A stretch of 64,000 nucleotides of DNA from Rhodobacteraceae bacterium UBA6796 (GCA_002452815.1 DKFM01000012.1:14681-78680); one strand, 5' to 3'. Shown: positions 34,981 to 43,799, counted from the stretch's first letter. Numbers and translations are program-made. The notes: a model not told the origin generated them from the letters alone.

Positions 34981-36029
34981 GCGGCCTGCACCCGGCCCGC
35001 AAACGCGCGCAGGGCAAAGACATTCGCCTCGGCCGGGTCCGCCAGATCGCTTTTGCGCAGCACGGTCACGCCGGTTGCGGCCTCGGCCTCGGCCACCGCC
35101 ATGGGCGAGCAGCTCAGGATCCCGGTCAGCGCATCGGGGCGCAGCCCGTGGCGCGCCAGTTCCGCCACACCGCCCGATGCCGCCACCGCGTCACCGCAGG
35201 CAAAGACGAGCCCGGCCATGCGAGCCTTCAGCCAGGGATCGGCCACCAGCGCGCCGGTTTCGCGCTGAAAGATGCCGTCGGCGATCTCGATCACCGCGAT
35301 CTCGCAGCCGCGCTCGGCGGCATGGGCCAGCAACAGGTCGATCCCCGCCTTCACCCGGTCCAGCGGTTCGCGGTAGGTGGTGACCATGCCCGCATCGGTG
35401 AAATCGGCAACCCAATGCGCGCCGGTGTCGGCATATTCGTTGAAATCCCCGAAGGCGCCGGTGCCGGTGCCCTTGATCGCCGCCACCTTGTAGCCCGCGC
35501 GCCGCAGACCCAGCGACAGTTGCGCCGTGGCCAGCGTCTTGCCCGAATTCATCGCCGTGCCCAGCACGAAGATGACCGGGATCGCGCCGCCATGGGTTGT
35601 TTTCGGAAGCGCAAAACGGTCCAAGTTCAACGGCTGGCCGGCGTCATCCAGCAGCCGGGCCATCGGCAACAGGCGCGTGGCGGGCTTGATCCGTTCGTTG
35701 CGGGCGATCATCCGGCCGATGCAGCCGCCGCCCGCCAGCAGGTCGGCGCCGTCGGGGTCGATCTCGGCCAGACCTTCGAACTGGTCCGGGGCATAGCGTG
35801 CCCCGCAGGCCAGCACGATCAGATCACCGGGATAGATGTTCGACGGCCGCCCCGAGGCCAGTTGCACCCGCCGGTGCTGTCCCAGGCTGTCAACCTGGGC
35901 AAGGATCAGATCGCCCGCCCGCGCGGCGGTGAAATCCCGGTCTGTGCCGGCGACAAGGGCCGGGTCCACGCGGCGGGTTGAAAAGGTCCATTTCGCATTG
36001 GCAAGCGCGGTAAGTTGAGTGGTTTGCAT
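34977..36029 (-). CDS. P-loop NTPase of unknown function (DUF1611/MobB-like)
   Basis: A 350-residue protein. The N-terminal 140 residues look like a beta-rich domain. The second half has a Walker A GTAMNSGKT (157-165) followed by LSLGLRRAGYKVAAIKGTGTG, resembling MobB, dethiobiotin-synthetase and DUF1611 P-loop proteins, and a possible Walker B IAVIEIADG. It sits between an alpha/beta hydrolase gene and the dead ABC exporter. I do not recognise a specific function; it could supply the ATPase activity the exporter lacks. Confidence 0.65.
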   Translation of the reverse strand: MQTTQLTALANAKWTFSTRRVDPALVAGTDRDFTAARAGDLILAQVDSLGQHRRVQLASGRPSNIYPGDLIVLACGARYAPDQFEGLAEIDPDGADLLAGGGCIGRMIARNERIKPATRLLPMARLLDDAGQPLNLDRFALPKTTHGGAIPVIFVLGTAMNSGKTLATAQLSLGLRRAGYKVAAIKGTGTGAFGDFNEYADTGAHWVADFTDAGMVTTYREPLDRVKAGIDLLLAHAAERGCEIAVIEIADGIFQRETGALVADPWLKARMAGLVFACGDAVAASGGVAELARHGLRPDALTGILSCSPMAVAEAEAATGVTVLRKSDLADPAEANVFALRAFAGRVQAA

Positions 36030-36056
36030 GATTATTGTCCTGTTGGTGAAGAGGGG

Positions 36057-36881
36057 TCAGATAGCGTGGGTAAGACGCGGGGTGGGGTCTTGTGTCACAA
36101 GGGCGGCAAGGTTGCCCTGCCGGATGGCCTGAGCCACGTCATGGGCCACGCCCGGCAGGCGGGTCAGGGTGATGTCCGGGGTTGCTCCACTGGTAAGCGC
36201 CGCCGCGCGAAACCGCGCGACATAGGTCTCGGCCCGTGCGATCCGCGTCGGCCCCTGCCCACGGTCAAGCTGCGGGCTTTGCCGAAGCGCGTCGTCACGC
36301 TGATCGTCGGCGGTGCCGACATAGAGCCGCACCGGCAGGCGCAGGAAGGCCGGCAGGGCCTGCCGGTGGCGCCGGGCCCATGTCAGGCTGACGGGGGCGG
36401 CATCCACGCCCAGACCATAGGGATAGGCCATGCTGCTGTCGGGCAGGCAGTACCAGCCCGCCGCGGCCAGATGCAGGCGGGCGACCTTGTGCGGATAGAG
36501 CATGGCGAACCGATGGGCGAGTTGCGCGCCCCCGGAATGGCCGAACAGGTCCACCTGTCCCGCCAGCGACGGGTCGATCGCTGCCAGATGCGCCAGCAAC
36601 GCCAGAAGCGCCTGATCGGGCCGCGCCGCGCGGCAGGGACGCTGGAAATGCGGCCAGGCCGATTGCGCGAAATGCGGCACGATCACGATGCGGCCGCTGC
36701 GCTCGGCCGCGGGCCGGAACAGCGCCACCAGTTCATCTGCGTTGCGCGAGATGCCATGGAGCACGACCAGCGGCGGCAGGCCAGACAGGCCAGCGGGTCT
36801 TATGACACGCGCGGGCAGGTTTCCCGCCGCGGAACCGACGGTATGGGATGTGATCATCGTCTTGAAATCCATTTGTAGCAT
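36057..36881 (-). CDS. Alpha/beta hydrolase
   Basis: A 274-residue alpha/beta hydrolase: oxyanion region VVLHGISRNADEL, nucleophile elbow LFGHSGGAQLA, acid region YVGTADDQRDD, and His in PGVAHDV. No signal peptide is obvious. Similar proteins are called esterases or poly(3-hydroxyalkanoate)-depolymerase-like, but the substrate is unknown. It is the first gene of the three-gene unit ending with the dead ABC exporter, 27 bases before the P-loop gene. A start at MDFKTMITS (36872) is also possible. Confidence 0.78.
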   Translation of the reverse strand: MLQMDFKTMITSHTVGSAAGNLPARVIRPAGLSGLPPLVVLHGISRNADELVALFRPAAERSGRIVIVPHFAQSAWPHFQRPCRAARPDQALLALLAHLAAIDPSLAGQVDLFGHSGGAQLAHRFAMLYPHKVARLHLAAAGWYCLPDSSMAYPYGLGVDAAPVSLTWARRHRQALPAFLRLPVRLYVGTADDQRDDALRQSPQLDRGQGPTRIARAETYVARFRAAALTSGATPDITLTRLPGVAHDVAQAIRQGNLAALVTQDPTPRLTHAI

Positions 36882-37234
36882 GCCTGTCTCCTTAGGTTGG
36901 GCATGTCTGGAAAACGGCCATCAAGGCACTTTATTCCGCTGCCACGAAACTTTCGTATTTGTGATTGTCTTGCCAAGCAGGTTCAGGCTGCACGCGCGCC
37001 ACAGGTCACGCCAACAGGTGTGACCTTGACGGGAGGGTATTTCCCGCACCAAATAATCATAGATATATCAGCGTCTAAATTACCATAATGCGCAAAATAT
37101 CGCATGACTGCGCACTACTGAGAGATTTCGTTTTCCTGATCTACACGCATGATAAGTTTGCCTTATCGTGCGTGTTGAAACAGGCGTAAAAAGCTGGCAC
37201 CCTGACCCGCGAAACCAATGGGAAACGCCTCGGA
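36882..37234. other. A/T-rich intergenic region with a strong hairpin
   Basis: No gene seen. At 37144-37174 the arms CACGCATGATAAG and CTTATCGTGCGTG (12 of 13 complementary) flank TTTGC; no T-run follows on either strand. It may be a recombination or protein-binding site or the end of the vapC transcript. The region 37050-37100 is notably A/T-rich. Confidence 0.45.
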
Positions 37235-37645
37235 TCAATGGTCGGAAACAGCGTCCAGCAACGACATCCCGGGAAGGCCGGCGGCTTTGCGGTCGAAGGT
37301 GGCCGTCGCTTGGCAGCCAGCCCCCTGCCCTGCCAGCGCGATCATCTGATCGGCAAAGCCGGGACCGCCTTTGCGCAACCGATCCACGGCTACTGCGACG
37401 TGATCCGCGGATTCAACAACGATCTCGCGTGCCCCAAGCAGCCCCTCGACCGCGTCGGCGATGTCCGTGCGCGGGAGCCGATAGATCTTCTGCAGCACCC
37501 AGACCAGCTCGACCAGTACTTCACGGCAAACGAACCCAGGGGCCACCGCCGTCAATTCAGCGAAAACCGCGTTTGCCAGCGCCGCCTGTTCTGCGTCGTC
37601 CTTCATCAGGAAGCGGACAATGACATCGGTGTCGAGGCCCGTCAT
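37235..37645 (-). CDS. vapC: VapC-like PIN-domain toxin
   Basis: A 136-residue PIN-domain RNase. The acidic residues are in LDTDVIVRFLMKDD (Asp at 5 and 7), GFVCREVLVELVWVL (Glu), GPGFADQMIAL (Asp) and TFDRKAA (Asp). It probably cleaves tRNA or other RNA when released from its antitoxin. It overlaps vapB by four bases, antitoxin first, as usual for this class. Confidence 0.88.
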   Translation of the reverse strand: MTGLDTDVIVRFLMKDDAEQAALANAVFAELTAVAPGFVCREVLVELVWVLQKIYRLPRTDIADAVEGLLGAREIVVESADHVAVAVDRLRKGGPGFADQMIALAGQGAGCQATATFDRKAAGLPGMSLLDAVSDH

Positions 37646-37896
37646 CGCGTGGGCATGCCATCTTCGGCCGCGCCTTCGGCGATCGCCTCTTCGATCTCTT
37701 CAAGTGTCGCCCGGTGCGGTGACCGGCCCTCCAACATGCCCGCCAAAGCCATCACCGGACGACTTCGCACGATCCGCACTTCGCCACCATCAAGAATCAT
37801 GTACCGAACCCGGTCGCCCGGGTGCAGCCCCAAAGCCTGCCGGACATCCCTTGGCAGGGTGGTCTGGCCTTTGATGGTGACGGTGGACTCTTGCAT
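37642..37896 (-). CDS. vapB: VapB-like AbrB-type antitoxin
   Basis: An 84-residue AbrB/MazE-fold protein: STVTIKGQTTLPRDVRQALGLHPGDRVRY is the swapped-hairpin DNA-binding domain. The C-terminus (LEEIEEAIAEGAAEDG) is acidic and would wrap the toxin. The ATG at 37896 fits the family N-terminus; a start at 37908 adds four residues. The pair would stabilise the replicon. Confidence 0.88.
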   Translation of the reverse strand: MQESTVTIKGQTTLPRDVRQALGLHPGDRVRYMILDGGEVRIVRSRPVMALAGMLEGRSPHRATLEEIEEAIAEGAAEDGMPTR

Positions 37897-37968
37897 GGCG
37901 CACCCCAAGTCGAACTACGTTGACGCATTACATATGCCGCTTTCGCCTTACACATTCAAGGTATATGC

Positions 37969-39012
37969 ATGAAATCGCTTGCCCTGCCCTCCTATGCGCA
38001 ACTGTCCGAAGCCGATGAAGCTGCGCTGACCGATCTGTACCGCCGTGGCACGCCCGTCAATACGCTGCGCGCCTGGGAACGGGATCTGGCCTATATCGCG
38101 GCCTGGAAGATGGCCTCGTTCGGCAGGCCGCTGGATTGGCCCGAGGATGAAAAAGTGGCGCTGCGCTTCATCCTTGATCACGCGCAGGACCTGACGGAAA
38201 AGCCGGGGCCTGCGCAGGACGTGGCGATGGAGCTGATCGCCATCGGGTTGCGCCGCGCGCTGACCTGTCCTGCCCCGGCGACGCTGGACCGCCGGATCGC
38301 AAGCTGGCAGGCCTTTCACCGGATGCGCAATCTGCCCTCGCCATTTGCGTCGCCTTTGGTGCAGCAGGCGCGGCAGAAGGCCCGGCGCGCCAATGCCCGG
38401 CCCCGTGTGCCCAAGTCGCCCAAGCCCGTAACGCGGGACATTCTGGAAGCTCTTATTGCCACCTGCGACAACAGCCATCGCGGTATCCGTGATCGCGCCA
38501 TGCTGATGCTGGCCTTTGCCAGCGGCGGGCGGCGGCGTTCGGAAATCACCGCGCTGAATGTCGAGGATATCGGACACGACGATTTCAAGACCAAGGGGTT
38601 GCTTTGGATCAGGCTGTTGGCGACCAAGACCACGACAAAGGACCAGGCCCCACGTCTTCCGATGAAAGGCCGCGCCGCGCGCGCGCTGGTGCATTGGCTG
38701 GAGGTCACCAAGATCACGGATGGCCCGCTGTTTCGGCCCATCTCCCTGTCCGACCGCCCCCTGCCCCGTCGCTTGGCCTCGGACGCGCTGCGCACGATCC
38801 TGCGGCACCGGTTGGTTCTGGCGGGTCTGCCGGTGGACTTCGCCACACCGCACGGCCTGCGTGCCGGGTTCCTGACCCAAGCTGCCTTGGACGGCGCTCC
38901 TTTGGCGGCCGCGATGAAGCTCTCGCTGCACCGCTCTGCCGTGCAGGCCCAGAAGTACTATGCCGATGTCGAGATCAGCGAGAACCCGGCGACCGACCTT
39001 TTAGGTGACTGA
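37969..39012 (+). CDS. Tyrosine recombinase/integrase
   Basis: A 347-residue phage-integrase-family enzyme. Catalytic residues are visible: Arg in ASGGRRRSEI, Lys in ATKTTTKD, His-x-x-Arg in PHGLRAGF, His in LSLHRSA and Tyr in QKYYADVE. The N-terminal third would be the core-binding domain. It stands next to a serine recombinase and repABC, a grouping seen on Rhodobacteraceae plasmids. It could resolve plasmid multimers or have mobilised a segment. Confidence 0.9.
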   Translation: MKSLALPSYAQLSEADEAALTDLYRRGTPVNTLRAWERDLAYIAAWKMASFGRPLDWPEDEKVALRFILDHAQDLTEKPGPAQDVAMELIAIGLRRALTCPAPATLDRRIASWQAFHRMRNLPSPFASPLVQQARQKARRANARPRVPKSPKPVTRDILEALIATCDNSHRGIRDRAMLMLAFASGGRRRSEITALNVEDIGHDDFKTKGLLWIRLLATKTTTKDQAPRLPMKGRAARALVHWLEVTKITDGPLFRPISLSDRPLPRRLASDALRTILRHRLVLAGLPVDFATPHGLRAGFLTQAALDGAPLAAAMKLSLHRSAVQAQKYYADVEISENPATDLLGD

Positions 39013-39070
39013 CTTTGCAGGGAAATGGTCGTTTATTGGTGATATATTAAATTGCAAACGGCCCAGTTTC

Positions 39071-39952
39071 ATGCCCCTGATTGGCTATGCGCGCGTCTCC
39101 ACCGAGGATCAGACCCCCCTGCCCCAGTCTGAAGCACTGCAGTCTGCGGGATGCACCGAGATCTTTGAAGAGCACGCCTCGGGCGGCAATCGCGCGCGGC
39201 CCGTGCTTGCACGTGTGCTGGAGCGGATTGGCAAGGGCGACACGCTGGTCGTCGTGCGGATCGACCGGCTTGCGCGGTCTTTGTCGCACCTACTTGAGGT
39301 GATCGAAAAACTGGAGGGCAAGGGGGCGTTCTTCCGCTCGCTCCAGGACCCGATCGACACTGCCTCGCCCCAGGGCAAGTTCACGTTGCAGGTTCTGGGC
39401 GCTGCGGCTGAGTTCGAACGCGCTCTGATCCGCGAGCGTACCAAAGCCGGACTTGCCTCGGCACGCTCAAAGGGCCGCGTCGGCGGCAACCCAGGTCTTC
39501 GCGCCAAGGACCCTGAAGCGCTGCGCAAGGTGCGGCTGGCGCGACAGGACGGCTACATGGAGCGCTTGAACGAAACTGCGCAGGATTGGGTGCCCCATGT
39601 GCGCCGTTTGCGCCCCGATCTGGCTTGGGAAGACGTCCTGCGGATCATCAATGGCCCCCTGCCCCATGATCGGCGCTGGACGCAAAGCCGCTTGCTTCGC
39701 GCCGTGAAGGCATACGTGGCGGACGGATTCCTGCCTGCTGAAGTGCTTGGACGCGCTGGACGTCGCGAAACCGACGATCGCCTGCCTGCGATTGTCGCCG
39801 CAATCAAAGGTGCTGACCCCGAGATCACCTTGCAGGCAATCTGCGACCGACTGGAATCCATGCGTGAGCGCACCCCTCGCGGTCGCACCAGCTGGCAGCC
39901 TTCCTCAGTCAGAATGCTGCTGGAGCGTGCTGAAAAGCTGGGGCTCCTCTGA
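39071..39952 (+). CDS. Serine recombinase (resolvase/invertase family)
   Basis: A 293-residue recombinase. The catalytic Ser is in IGYARVSTEDQ, with VRIDRLARSLSHLL and AEFERALIRERTKAGL as further family blocks. The roughly 110-residue C-terminal part after the resolvase core is longer than in small resolvases and probably holds DNA-binding helices. I chose ATG 39071 for the standard N-terminus. The 58 bases before it contain GTCGTTTATT and GCAAACGGCC repeats that could be a res-like site. Confidence 0.9.
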   Translation: MPLIGYARVSTEDQTPLPQSEALQSAGCTEIFEEHASGGNRARPVLARVLERIGKGDTLVVVRIDRLARSLSHLLEVIEKLEGKGAFFRSLQDPIDTASPQGKFTLQVLGAAAEFERALIRERTKAGLASARSKGRVGGNPGLRAKDPEALRKVRLARQDGYMERLNETAQDWVPHVRRLRPDLAWEDVLRIINGPLPHDRRWTQSRLLRAVKAYVADGFLPAEVLGRAGRRETDDRLPAIVAAIKGADPEITLQAICDRLESMRERTPRGRTSWQPSSVRMLLERAEKLGLL

Positions 39953-40086
39953 GGATCACACTTGTGTTGGCCTAACCGATTTCCACTAAATCTAGAAAGT
40001 GCTTGCACGAATCTGGTTGGTCGGGCAATAGTCTCGAAAAATAACGCGCGGTCACATAAAAAACGCGCCCACGGATCGGGGTAGAC

Positions 40087-41280
40087 ATGAGCGAAGTAGA
40101 GCAGGATCTAGACATCGCCATCGGGCACTACGCGGAACTTCTCGCGTCGAACCTGCATGCTCAGCGCGCCGCACACTTCCCTCCGGATGCAAAGAAGGTG
40201 ATGCGCACTTTGACTAGCGGCGAAGCTGCTGAGCTCCTTGGCGTCGACCATACCTATCTTCGGAAGCTTCATCGAGAAGGAAAGATCGTTGACGTTGAGA
40301 CGACGGCTGGAAGTCATCGTCGCTATACGCTCGACGATATCTGGGAAATCCGGCAGACGCTTGAAGGAAACGCAAAAAAGTCTGGAACTTACGTGCCTGG
40401 GCGTCGCGACGGTGACGAGCTTCAAGTCGTTTCAGTGGTGAACTTCAAGGGCGGGTCCGGCAAAACGACGACGTCTGCTCACCTCGCTCAACGCTTGGCG
40501 CTTAAGGGGTACAGGGTTCTTGCGATCGATCTCGACCCTCAAGCATCCCTTTCAGCTCTTCATGGAATCCAGCCGGAACTCGACCTTATGGAGGGCGGAA
40601 CCCTCTATGATGCAGTTCGCTATGACGATCCGGTTCCGATCGGCGAAGTGATCCGCAAGACCTACATCCGCGGCCTTGATCTCATCCCGGGCAACCTTGA
40701 ACTCATGGAGTTCGAGCACGAGACGCCTGCTGCTATCCAGCGAGGAGGAGCGAAGGCGTTCTTTGCGAGAGTTCATGATGCTCTCGATAGTGTTGAAGCA
40801 AACTACGACGTTGTTGTGATCGACTGCCCGCCGCAGCTTGGTTTCTTGACGATGTCAGCACTTTCCGCGTCCTCGGGTGTACTCGTGACGGTTCACCCGC
40901 AGATGCTTGACCTCATGTCGATGTCCCAATTCCTGCGAATGACTGCGGATCTCCTGGGAGTGATCAGGGATGCAGGCGCAAATCTGCGCTTCGATTGGCT
41001 GCGCTTTTTGCCAACGCGATACAAAGTCGGCGACGCGCCACAAACCGAAGTCATCGCTTTCATTCGCGGGCTGTTCGGGAGGTCGGTCCTGACCAATCAC
41101 ATGGTTGAATCGACCGCAATTTCTGATGCCGGCTTGACCAAGCAAACGCTCTACGAAGCTGACAAGAAGGACTTCACGCGTCAGACGTTTGATCGTGCGA
41201 TCGAATCCATGAACGCAGTGAACGATGAGATCGCTGAAATCATCCAGAACACATGGGGGCGGAATGGCAAGAAAGCCTAA
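40087..41280 (+). CDS. repA: RepA/ParA-type partition ATPase of a RepABC replicon
   Basis: A 397-residue RepA. The N-terminus carries a helix-turn-helix (LTSGEAAELLGVDHTYLRKLHREGK) for autoregulation; then the deviant Walker A NFKGGSGKTTTSAHLAQ, Walker A' DLDPQASLS and Walker B VVIDCPPQLGFL. It drives segregation with RepB and represses the operon. Codon usage is less GC-rich than in the cob and phn genes. It overlaps repB by 17 bases. Confidence 0.95.
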   Translation: MSEVEQDLDIAIGHYAELLASNLHAQRAAHFPPDAKKVMRTLTSGEAAELLGVDHTYLRKLHREGKIVDVETTAGSHRRYTLDDIWEIRQTLEGNAKKSGTYVPGRRDGDELQVVSVVNFKGGSGKTTTSAHLAQRLALKGYRVLAIDLDPQASLSALHGIQPELDLMEGGTLYDAVRYDDPVPIGEVIRKTYIRGLDLIPGNLELMEFEHETPAAIQRGGAKAFFARVHDALDSVEANYDVVVIDCPPQLGFLTMSALSASSGVLVTVHPQMLDLMSMSQFLRMTADLLGVIRDAGANLRFDWLRFLPTRYKVGDAPQTEVIAFIRGLFGRSVLTNHMVESTAISDAGLTKQTLYEADKKDFTRQTFDRAIESMNAVNDEIAEIIQNTWGRNGKKA

Positions 41281-42193
41281 ACTTGGCCTGCCGCTGCAGA
41301 CCCTTCGCAACGCTCCTGACGCTCTTGAAGGACGCCGACTGCGTGGCGGTGTATTTGAGATCGATCCGGCGCAGATTGTTACCGAAGGACGGTTGGATGA
41401 CAGGCTTCAGATTGAAGTTGAGGGCCTGAAGAACTCTATCTCCAAGAACGGTCAGCGTGTGCCTGTCTTGGTCCGCCCACTGGAAGGCGATCGCTACAAC
41501 CTGATCTATGGCCGCAGGCGCCTAGAAGCATGTCGCGAACTCGGTATCAAAGTTCGAGCCATCGTCACGGAAGTTGAGGGTGATCAAGCGCTTCGAGATC
41601 AGCTTCTCGAGAACCAAGAGCGTCGTGATCTGAGCTTTATTGAACGCGCGCTTGTTGCAACGGCGCTTCTGGACGGTGACCATTTGGAAGGGGCTGAGCG
41701 CACCAATCGAGGTGTCGCCGAAGTCCTTAACCTCCACGAAGCTGGGGTTTCACAACTCTTGAGTGTCGTTCGGACAGTCGGCGAGGAACTCATCCAGGCA
41801 ATTGGTGCAGCTCCTGGGATTGGTCGCCCAAGATGGGAAGAACTCAAAAAGGCCTTGGGTGCCTACGACGGTGATCGAGACCAACTGCAAGCCGCAGCTC
41901 ATACAGCTAAGTCCGAAAGTTCCGGCTCGGTCGATGAGGTTTCTGATCGTGCGTTTCTCGCAGTTCTGGAAGCTGCGAAGAGCGCGGAGAGGAAAGCAAG
42001 TCCGTCTCGCAAGGGCGCGCCTGCTTTGGCGATCCCCGGTGTCGGAGCTGCGACAGTCAGGACCGGTCGCCAAGGCAAGCAGCTAAAACTCGATCTGACT
42101 ACGGATGAACCTGAATTTGTCAGCTGGTTGGAGGGCAATGCCTCAAAGCTGATTACCGAGCTTCATGAGCGCTGGAAGCGTTCAGAAGACTGA
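41264..42193 (+). CDS. repB: RepB/ParB-type centromere-binding protein of a RepABC replicon
   Basis: A 309-residue RepB: ParB N-terminal domain with GQRVPVLVRPLEGDRYNLIYGRRR and LLENQERRDLSFIERA, then a helix-turn-helix (RGVAEVLNLHEAGVSQLLSVVR). It should bind the palindromes downstream of repC. Start at ATG 41264 gives the usual MARKPKL-type N-terminus. Confidence 0.94.
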   Translation: MARKPKLGLPLQTLRNAPDALEGRRLRGGVFEIDPAQIVTEGRLDDRLQIEVEGLKNSISKNGQRVPVLVRPLEGDRYNLIYGRRRLEACRELGIKVRAIVTEVEGDQALRDQLLENQERRDLSFIERALVATALLDGDHLEGAERTNRGVAEVLNLHEAGVSQLLSVVRTVGEELIQAIGAAPGIGRPRWEELKKALGAYDGDRDQLQAAAHTAKSESSGSVDEVSDRAFLAVLEAAKSAERKASPSRKGAPALAIPGVGAATVRTGRQGKQLKLDLTTDEPEFVSWLEGNASKLITELHERWKRSED

Positions 42194-42235
42194 GGAAGAG
42201 CAACCAACAAGAAGGAGGCACGATACAGGCAAAAA

Positions 42236-42322
42236 AGAAAAAGGCCCCGAGAAGCTAGCTTCACGAGACCTTTGTAAGGTTTCGCACCGGGATCAGCCCG
42301 CTACAAAATCTCAGTTTTCGCA
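42236..42322 (-). ncRNA. Antisense countertranscript RNA (incA/ctRNA) of the repABC system
   Basis: RepABC plasmids encode a small antisense RNA in the repB-repC gap. Here a minus-strand promoter (TTGCGG at 42357-42352, 17-base spacer, TACATT at 42334-42329) would start a transcript near 42322. It ends at a hairpin of 12 pairs with one mismatch (42242-42269) followed by TTTTTCTTTTTT. The RNA of about 85 bases is complementary to the repC leader and would limit RepC synthesis. Confidence 0.75.
42242..42269 (-). terminator. Intrinsic terminator of the antisense RNA
   Basis: Arms GGTCTCGTGAAG and CTTCTCGGGGCC around CTAG on the minus strand, followed by a T-rich run. Confidence 0.75.
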
Positions 42323-42328
42323 CTTCTG

Positions 42329-42357
42329 AATGTAGCGTTCTGGCCCCTACCCCGCAA
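42329..42357 (-). promoter_or_regulatory. Promoter of the antisense RNA
   Basis: Minus-strand TTGCGG and TACATT with 17 bases between them, correctly placed for the ctRNA. Confidence 0.6.
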
Positions 42358-42407
42358 GCGCAAAGCGATTCGCGGGCCGCAGAAATTTTGCCTTCGTGAA
42401 TGTTTTC

Positions 42408-43619
42408 ATGGAGTACACACCGATTTCGCCGTTTATGCGGCCGATCTCGCACGCCCATCTGCGCGTGATCGAGCGCCCCGAGGCATCTGTTCCGGGCAGA
42501 CCCGTCAACAAGTGGGAACTCCTGCGCGAGCTCTCCAAGGCGCAAGCGGCCTTTGGCGTGTCAGAACGTGATTTGACTGTTTTGCAGGGGCTCCTCAGCT
42601 TCTTTCCAGACGATGCACTTGGCGGGAACGCCGAGATGGTAGTCTTCCCCTCGAACAAGGCGATCTGTGAGCGCCTGAATGGTATGCCCTGCTCCACGAT
42701 GCGTCGTCACCTCGCGCGTCTTGTCGATGCTGGTTTGCTCCAGCGGCGTGATAGCCCCAATGGAAAGCGCTACGTCCGCAAGCACGGCGAAGAGCGCGTC
42801 GCCTTTGGCTTCGATCTTTCCCCGCTCTACTGCCAGTCCGAGGAGATAGCACGGGCCGCAGAGGCCGTACGTGAGGCTGAGGAGCGCGTCAGGCGTCTGA
42901 GAGAGGTTGTAAGCCTCATGCGGCGTGATCTCGCGGCTCTCGCGGAGTTCGGAGGCGAGATGCAGCCAGGCCTCGGCATCTGGGACCAGCTTCGTGACAA
43001 GGCTATCCTCACAGCGCGCGCGCTTCGCCGCAAGCTTTCAATTGAGGACCTCGTGGCCTATCGAGCCGATCTTGAAGCTCTCCTCGACCAGGCACGCAAC
43101 ATCATTGATGGCTCTGAAACAGAAGGAATGAACACCAATGATGCCCGATCTGAGCGCCACCATCAGAGTTCAAATATAGAATCTATAGATCTTGAACCTG
43201 CTTTAGAAAAAAGCGGGGCGGCGGCCGGCGTGCCAGATGTGGACAGGGATGAGCCCGTGGCTGACGTCGATGAACAGGACACAAGACACCTGCCAAAGAT
43301 CCCGCTGCACCTGGTGATCGCGGCATGTCCCTCGCTCAATACCTTCTACCAAGGCGAAATCCGACATTGGCATCAGCTTTTTGACGCGGCATGCCATGTG
43401 CGGCCAGCTATGGGGATCAGTGCGTCTGCATGGGAAGAAGCTCAGCGGTTCATGGGTCCGGAGCAAGCGTCGATCGTCGTTGCTGCCATGCTGGAACGCT
43501 TTGAGGACATCAGATCGCCTGGTGGATACTTGCGAGCTCTAACTGCCAAAGCTGCGGCCGGTGAGTTTTCCTGTGGGCCGATGGTCATGGCATTGATTGG
43601 GCGACGATCTGCAGCTTAA
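42408..43619 (+). CDS. repC: RepC replication initiator of a RepABC replicon
   Basis: A 403-residue RepC. RVIERPEASVPGRPVNKWELLRELSKAQAAFGVSERDLTVLQGLLSFF-type N-terminus (e.g. VNKWELLREL) and the helix-turn-helix ICERLNGMPCSTMRRHLARLVDAGLLQRRDSPNGKRYV are hallmarks. RepC is essential for replication and the origin normally lies inside this gene. I chose ATG 42408; GTG at 42396 is possible. The stop codon lies inside the first parS-like palindrome. Confidence 0.94.
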   Translation: MEYTPISPFMRPISHAHLRVIERPEASVPGRPVNKWELLRELSKAQAAFGVSERDLTVLQGLLSFFPDDALGGNAEMVVFPSNKAICERLNGMPCSTMRRHLARLVDAGLLQRRDSPNGKRYVRKHGEERVAFGFDLSPLYCQSEEIARAAEAVREAEERVRRLREVVSLMRRDLAALAEFGGEMQPGLGIWDQLRDKAILTARALRRKLSIEDLVAYRADLEALLDQARNIIDGSETEGMNTNDARSERHHQSSNIESIDLEPALEKSGAAAGVPDVDRDEPVADVDEQDTRHLPKIPLHLVIAACPSLNTFYQGEIRHWHQLFDAACHVRPAMGISASAWEEAQRFMGPEQASIVVAAMLERFEDIRSPGGYLRALTAKAAAGEFSCGPMVMALIGRRSAA

Positions 43620-43688
43620 CAGCTGTTAAGGTTGAGAGACTGCGTACTGTTCCGCGACATCGGAACTGACGACTTAACAGCTGTTAAG
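43615..43688. repeat. Two parS-like 16-base palindromes downstream of repC
   Basis: CTTAACAGCTGTTAAG occurs at 43615-43630 and again at 43673-43688, 58 bases apart. Both are perfect palindromes and both are followed by GT. They fit the RepABC parS form GTTNNNNGCNNNNAAC except for the outermost base pair. The location after repC is a known one for RepABC centromeres. Confidence 0.78.
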
Positions 43689-43742
43689 GTCCTGTCTCGG
43701 GAGCGTCAGAATAAGAGAGGGAAAGGTTTGTTGGTTTGAGGG

Positions 43743-43787
43743 GTGACGGGAAGTGAGATCGGGAGAGTGGCTTCCGGCGCCCGTCGC
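43743..43787 (+). promoter_or_regulatory. Nested-hairpin leader, copy A (ParB-like gene)
   Basis: Outer stem GTGACGGG (43743-43750) with CCCGTCGC (43780-43787); inner hairpin GGGAG (43761-43765) with CTTCC (43771-43775). GGAG follows at once at 43788 and the ATG is 12 bases from the stem. It is highly similar to copy B at 60767. Confidence 0.7.
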
Positions 43788-43799
43788 GGAGAAGATCTG

